DNA of 64,000 nt from assembly GCA_963693085.1 (NCBI GenBank), contig OY856409.1:1340806915-1340870914 (forward strand). The letters are read 5' to 3'. The notes under the pieces were generated by a model. That model searched no databases, was not told where the DNA came from, and saw only the letters and a program-made list of their open reading frames with translations. The stretch's first letter is position 1. Each line of letters starts with the position of its first letter. The position numbers were made by a program, and so were the translations under genes. This DNA is from Alisma plantago-aquatica (lineage: Eukaryota > Streptophyta > Magnoliopsida > Alismatales > Alismataceae). Shown here piece by piece: positions 59,042-64,000 of the stretch.

Positions 59042-59441
59042 ACTCCCAGAAAAAGAGGTGCACCTTGGTGATATGGGTAGTCCAATCATTTCTTTTAAGA
59101 TCATTTTATTCGAGACCTCAAATCCTGGGACGTTACAATCACCTTCATGGTAACCCTTATTCAAGGTCATGTTGGATGATGTCAAAGTACATTAAACTAC
59201 CTGATGAGTGTATTGATTCAGGTCTAAGAACCAAAATCACCACTATCACTATGAGAGTTGATTTTTACTACCATTTGATGGTGTCCAGGCATCACTCTCA
59301 AGGTGGGTCTATGGGATAAATTGTTCTCTAATAAGTACCTATGTGATTGGTTTGATATCACATATCATGACTAATGAGATTCTGTCATCAACCAACACAC
59401 ACTCTAGTCTTATGATTGGATCTCTAGGCATACATACCAAT

Positions 59442-60440
59442 GTGCATGGAAGAATTTGTTGTTTTTATCTACTTCCTTAAGCCAACATATCTTAGATCTT
59501 TTCTTTCCGCCTCATAGTTTGTCAACTGTTTGTTCTCATATCCTTATATTCTCTATCACTATGTGAGGCATTAGTAAGGGAGCAGTTTATCCTCCTTAGA
59601 TCTATAGGTTTTTGTAGTTTTCCAAAAGTGTTTTGCTTTATGTCCTCATAATGGGTCTCATCTATTTGATTTTATTGTGTATAGTGATGCCATACTAATG
59701 TTGGCTCTGTGTAACCCGCCAATGGTCCTGAATCAGTTGTGAGAATGAAGGATGTTTAGTCCAAAAGCATTCAAAGTGGAATGGCTTGTGTCCCCATTGT
59801 TCAGAGTTAGTCTAAAGGATGATAGTATAGTGATTTGATAAACGTGAAGGTTTGATGAAGGATTTGGCAAGAGGGTAGTGGAAATCCCAATTGTGAGAGC
59901 ATAGGAAATGGTCAAGTCAATCTTTATGTACACCTCATTGTCATGTCTAACAACCTTTAGTCATGCGTAGATAAATGAGGTTGTGATGTTCTATGAAACC
60001 ATTAAACATGCCATTATGCCTATTGTAGGTTGGTGTCAAAGGGTGTGCCATTGGATCTCTCATTGGAGTTATGGATGAAATTGAAATCCCCCCAATAATC
60101 CATGGGTGAGAGCTATTATGGCTAGCAATGTCTTGAACTTCTTGGATGAAGGGATGTTTATTCTATCCCCCTACAATATAGACTCTAATGAAGATATAGT
60201 GAACATGGTCATCCAAGTTAGGTATCAAGATGGTGACAATGTATTGACAAATTTGAATGTTTGTGATGTCCTACATTGGTTGTTCCATCCTATGACAAAT
60301 CCACCCTAGAAACCCACCGGTATTAGTTGTACCAATGCATTGATATGTTGCCTTCTTATAGATTTAATAAGGAATTGATTGATGTATGCTTTTGTTTCTT
60401 GGATGGTGATAAGGTTGATTTTGTTGGTGTATATATGTTG
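59442..60440 (-). pseudogene. LINE ORF2: endonuclease and RT linker, frameshifted
   Basis: This enzyme would nick target DNA to prime reverse transcription. Signature pieces on the minus strand are NLITIQETK (about 60380-60415) and GGFVIGWNN after a stop. A one-base loss near 60089 then separates PWIIGG from DFNFIHNSNERSNGTPFD. The tail reads YIKIDLTISYALTIGIST (59733-59933). The linker ICWLKEVDKNNKFFH ends at the copia-A4 border. The motifs belong to the apurinic-endonuclease-like domain of plant L1 elements. Many frameshifts and stops make it non-functional. Confidence 0.82.
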
Positions 60441-60969
60441 TTTGATCTTATGTTATCTACCAACACTAACGCCCCACAAATGTTCCATGATAGAATACGC
60501 ATTATAAAGTAACCAAGAGCACAGATAGATAAAGCAGTAGAAAAATATTAAAAATTAAGTGCAGTAAGCATAAATAAAGTAGTGTGTGTGCTAATGATGT
60601 TGTCCCATCCCATAAACTTTTCCAGCCCCTGCAAAAAATGTCAACATGGCATGGTTGTTAAATATAACTCCAAATTTTTAGACAATGTAGTAAAATCATA
60701 TATGGTGTTCCATGATGCTAGTTTATTTATATGGTACCATTTCATAGATGTTTTAATAGAATCATTCTTAGGGCCCGAGGTAGGGTTAGCATCAGAAGTG
60801 TCATTGTCATATGATAGAGAAGAGATGGATCATAGATCATCCATGGAAAAGAAGTTGTGTCACTTTTAAGATTCTAGTGTGCATATTAGAGAGTTGAAGG
60901 TTTGCACTTCCTGGTGAGCCATGGGTGGTGTTGCATGCATGCATGGGCTATGTGACTTCTTAAGACAGT

Positions 60970-61700
60970 CCTAAACAACTACATCCTTGAGTTTGTTCAT
61001 GGTGTCCATGTTAATATATGGTAAATTGGGCTTGTTAGTGTCAGTAATTTTTTTTTCTCTTAGCATTTGGTGGAGATGAAGAATTGTTACTGGTGGGTGG
61101 GCATGGGTGGGGTTGGTTGTGGATCCAAAATTTGTTGTTTCTTCTATTCTTGTCATTGTTTGTGGGTTGTGCAGAGTGCTTGGGCCCAGGAGGATAAAAC
61201 CAGGTTGTAAGATATTTAGCATGATCCATAAAGTGTGTGAGTATGTTACTAGGATTTTCATCCTAAAATTTAATGGTATAGACTATTTCTTTGCATCTAA
61301 GTTTGCATCTATTTGGAAGAATGGTTTCTTTACTATCATAGAGGATGCAATATTCTTTGTTGTAATCAATGGGGTAGAGGGTGTCAAGGAAGATAAATCA
61401 GTGAGTGTCTCCTATATCATTTGCAATGTTCTTGAATATGGCTTCGTCCCATAGGTGTGGTGTCAGGTCAGAGATAGAGATCCAACATATTCCACCTATC
61501 CCAATGCAGGGTGCACGAGATTCTACCACCCATTTTCTAATGTGTTCTTCAGTGTATCCCTAACCACAAGGGAAAGTGATAATCTTACTGATAATGTGTT
61601 CAAATGATGTGCTGACAGGGAGAGTGTAAAGCAACTGTCTAGGAGAGAGGACCTTAGGCTTCAAGATGGTACATCCCAATAGGAGGATGGCAAGAGCTTT
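60970..61700 (-). pseudogene. LINE ORF1 (DUF4283-like), decayed
   Basis: The minus strand reads YTEEHIRKWVVESRAPCIGI, then LWDEAIFKNIANDIGD, the pattern of the DUF4283 RNA-binding domain in plant LINE ORF1 proteins (W-V-L..LP..LW.E....I...IG). Pro/Asn/His-rich residues follow down to about 60970. Stops interrupt it. The gap to ORF2 (60440-60970) has no readable domain. Confidence 0.65.
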
Positions 61701-62997
61701 GGTGACATTATTGCATTCAATGTCCTAGTTGTCAAGATTGTTGATGATGTTGAGAATGACACTATAGGTAGTGAGGATCTTTAGTAATTGCATACATGAG
61801 GTACTAATGTCAATGGGCAATTCAATGGTGGGATGAATGTTAGGTTGTTTCTCCATGGGAAAGGATTGTGTGAGGAAGGGTGGTTTTTGCAGGGGGGATG
61901 GGCTAGGTTGAAATAATTCGATATCATGTTGGGTACCTATGGGGTAGATATAGATGTAATCGACTTCTTGTTGGGTATGATAGTAGAGACAAAAGGAATG
62001 TAAGAAGATATTCTCTAGGATTGTTTTTTGCATGCAGGATATAGAGGAGTGGGCTTTAGAATGCAACAATTGGTGGGTTTGAAATTTTCTTGCTCTATGT
62101 GATGGAAATCCTAAAGCTGGGAGAATGGATTACAACAAACAATATTTTTTCCAGATATGCTCTGAGTTATATTGGTCTTGGCTCCTGAGCAGTGAGATGT
62201 GGCATTATGGTGGCGAGAGATAGGTGCAGAGGGACAATGATGTCCAGGGTGGGCGGGAGATGTCTAAAAATTGGAAGAGGTATCCTAGATTTTGTATTGT
62301 AACTAGTTGTGTCCGGGTTTAGGGAAGCGGAATGAAATGTTTCCAAGATCGCAGTAGGCGTAGCATATAATCGGTAAATGACATATATCTTTAGAATGAT
62401 CATGTCGTAGACATCCAGTTCAATGATAGACCTTTTTTGAGTGTCATAGTTTGTGTGTAACAACATTCCAACCTTCAGAATTCAAGTCATAATAACTATA
62501 TATAGTCTTATGTGTGGCATGTGCGGAATGCAATGGTAGAAAATTGATCATAATTATATGTCATAGATTTTAGTGTGGACACATCATCTGGATTTTTGTA
62601 AAATCTTGAAGTAAACTCATGTGGATACTGATTTTTGTGGTTCAGTATGTACCTATGTCGTCTCTGGAGCTTTGTAAACCCTGGTGGATGTGTAGGTGCT
62701 AGAGATGCGGTTGTTTCATCCAATGATCTCTCTGTCTCTGTTGATTTGGTGTTGTCGTCATCTCTGGATCGGAGGTAAGAAAGTCGTTGATGTAGTCATG
62801 TGTGTTGATGTTATCTAGTAGTTCAGTCATGTCCTCCACCAGGATAGATGAGTTGTGTTCAGGATCACGATATAGACGAAGGATATGAATCGGAATGAGA
62901 TTGTTGTAATCATTCAGCCACATGGTGAAAGCCTAGTGTGCTCTTGGTCATAGAGTAAAATGCCATCCTTGACAAAGATCCAGATCACCATGATTTT
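61701..62997. other. Decayed sequence upstream of the LINE, no gene recognised
   Basis: Short minus-strand frames (for example MWLNDYNNLIPIHILRLYRD at 62923) show no known family. It may be the 5' part of the LINE or an older element. Confidence 0.35.
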
Positions 62998-63429
62998 GTG
63001 CCATCATTGAACAGATCGGAGGCCACCCCGATGATCTTCATGGAAGAGGACTTGGAAATCTTCATATCCAACAAGAAGGGTGATCCATCATGGCTCGTAA
63101 TCACATTCCAAGTATTTCCACGCCTTGGGGATGCAGATGTATTGCACAAACTAACGATCGAGGGTGATATCATGGCAAACCATACTGCCTCGTATGTGGA
63201 TGGTCGGAGTAGTGGTAGTATTCTCCTTCTTGGTGTGTTTGGTAAAGATGTGACTGCTGGTCTTGGTGATGATCCTAATATAGTTGTGCGTATGGGGTCT
63301 TCTACTAGTAGTAGTAATTTTGAGCATGTGGAGTCCGCCGGTTCTCATGTTATCGAAGTTAGAGGATGTGCAACAAGTGTTAGTGTATTGTCAACCCACT
63401 CGAGAGTGGGCAATAATGAAGAAGAGTAA
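62998..63429 (+). other. 143-codon open frame, open also on the opposite strand, unrecognised
   Basis: The plus-strand product starts MPSLNRSEATPMIFMEEDLE and has a Ser/Gly/Val-rich second half (GRSSGSILLLGVFGKDV). The minus strand is also open over most of the stretch (for example ISPSIVSLCNTSASPRRGNT). Local base composition is less AT-rich than its surroundings. This looks like an old exon or captured gene fragment, but neither strand can be assigned to a family and no splice sites were fixed. Confidence 0.3.
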
Positions 63430-64000
63430 ATGCCACCGATCAAAAGCTGTGAGGATCTGAGATGGAGTTGATGCAAAAAAACGGATGTCACTGTTATGGG
63501 TGTTGTGAGGTAAAGCTATATATGAAACATAATTTGTTGTTGCAACCTATAAGTTCGTCGAAGTAAATGCAGCAAGATCTCTATGGCGGCGAGCAATCCT
63601 CATCGGCTATGTCGTTCTAAGTCGATATCCTCAGAGGTGTGACTGTTAACCAAGCAGGAAGGACGAGGAACATACGAGAGGATGAGAACCTTGTGGAGCG
63701 TACATTACCCGTGAACTTGCAGTTTCTCCAAGCAATGCTAACGGTCAGGTGGGGGGATGCTAGTGGTTAGATGCCCAAGCAAAAAGGGTGGATAGCGGGA
63801 GGGATGATGATTTTAGAGAAGTCGGAGCGGTTTCTAGATAGAGAGCCTATTGGTCGTTTTAAAAAAATTGGACCATTTCTCAATTGGCGGGTGTCATCCT
63901 TGCACACGGGCCATTGTTGCCTCTATGTTGTGGAAAATGTTATATCGACACAGTTTTGTTCACACAAAAGACAGAATAAGTTAAGTATATAATCTTTATT
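63430..64000. other. No feature recognised
   Basis: There is no gene, terminal repeat or similarity to other elements of the window. A 73-codon plus frame at 63771 has no family features. Confidence 0.5.

Larger units (their letters stand above)
58256..59137 (-). mobile_element. Cassandra TRIM retrotransposon (882 bp)
   Basis: Two direct repeats of exactly 291 bases (58256-58546 and 58847-59137) start TGTAATGCTTGGG and end ACGTTACA or ATGTTACA. On the minus strand, a primer-binding site for initiator tRNA-Met (ATGGTATTAGAGCCA reversed, 58831-58845) follows the 5' LTR, and a purine tract (AAGTGGGGAAGAT, reversed, after 58546) precedes the 3' LTR. There is no ORF. Each LTR contains 5S-rRNA-like sequence, the hallmark of Cassandra. 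The flanks share only AAT, so the target duplication is unclear. It sits in the copia-A4 LTR. Confidence 0.92.
37081..59441 (-). mobile_element. copia-A4: host of most nested insertions
   Basis: Its own parts, in minus-strand order, are LTR (56903-59441), primer-binding site, leader (56902-56481 and 54604-53525), gag (53524-52975) and gag end/protease/pre-integrase (37752-37081). Four separate elements interrupt it: Cassandra in the LTR, copia-C in the leader, gypsy-B2 in gag, and the gypsy-type element inside B2. Its LTR starts inside a LINE at 59442. Confidence 0.88.
56903..59441 (-). repeat. copia-A4 5' LTR, interrupted by Cassandra
   Basis: Without the 882-bp insert it is about 1660 bp. 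The minus-strand start ATTGGTATGTATGCC matches copia-A1. A weak TATA (CTACAAATAG reversed) lies near 57405, and decayed CCGATCGG-type motifs lie at 57490-57720. Confidence 0.85.
59442..62950 (-). mobile_element. L1-type LINE remnant, cut by copia-A4
   Basis: On the minus strand it contains ORF1 pieces, an endonuclease region, and the start of the linker to reverse transcriptase (WLKEVDKNNKFFH), which is cut exactly where the copia-A4 LTR begins. Reverse transcriptase is not in the window. Its 5' limit is unclear, somewhere between 61700 and 62950. Confidence 0.8.

Noticed and set aside
58334..59185. Two near-identical 84-86 codon minus ORFs
   Set aside because: They are translations of the two Cassandra LTRs, which are non-coding.

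Overview
This window is plant nuclear DNA made almost entirely of transposable elements. The evidence for a flowering plant is a CACTA (En/Spm) transposon with TNP2- and TNPA-type genes, several Ty1-copia elements primed by initiator tRNA-Met, Ty3-gypsy LTRs, an Athila-type tRNA-Asp primer-binding site, a Cassandra element whose LTRs carry 5S-rRNA-like sequence, an L1-type LINE, MITE-like hairpins, and a mitochondrial DNA insertion with a decayed trnE. No intact host gene was recognised and the species cannot be named. Boundaries given with matching target-site duplications (TSDs) are exact readings. Others are approximate and say so.

Layout. 1-7812: a CACTA transposon on the minus strand, 3' end outside the window, with a TNPA-like gene (seven exons, two stops), a TNP2 transposase with one stop, long palindromes, a GC-rich block and a subterminal GCGTCGGTT array. 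It sits in the leader of copia-A1 (7813-13856, plus; gag mostly deleted, pol with stops, 2.2-kb LTR). 13857-23250: gypsy-B1 LTR, unassigned repeats and a likely mitochondrial insertion near 21 kb. 23250-24980: hairpin elements and long TA/TG microsatellites. 25520-27390: an inverted copy of the 14.4-15.2 kb repeat, then a copia-A3 LTR remnant. 27391-30485: a SIRE-like copia 5' portion (minus) inside the leader of copia-A2 (LTR 31341-33498), which itself lies in the gag of gypsy-D (LTR from 33932).

37 kb to the end is a Russian-doll nest. An L1-type LINE (59442 to about 62900, minus) is broken by copia-A4 (minus). Copia-A4 holds Cassandra in its LTR (58256-59137), a short-LTR copia (copia-C, 54605-56480) in its leader, and gypsy-B2 in its gag (37753-52969, TSD AAATC). 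Gypsy-B2's 3' LTR holds the youngest element, a complete 10.1-kb gypsy-type retrotransposon at 40274-50386 (TSD ATAGA, near-identical 2.85/2.9-kb LTRs).

That youngest element is the most interesting object. It has an intact PBS and LTRs but no protease, reverse transcriptase or integrase. Its only long ORF (791 codons, one stop) starts with a CCHC knuckle and continues as an acidic low-complexity protein I do not recognise. Its LTRs carry a palindromic 26-bp tandem array whose copy number differs between the two LTRs, plus many dispersed AGACCG motifs. It looks like a non-autonomous family mobilised in trans.
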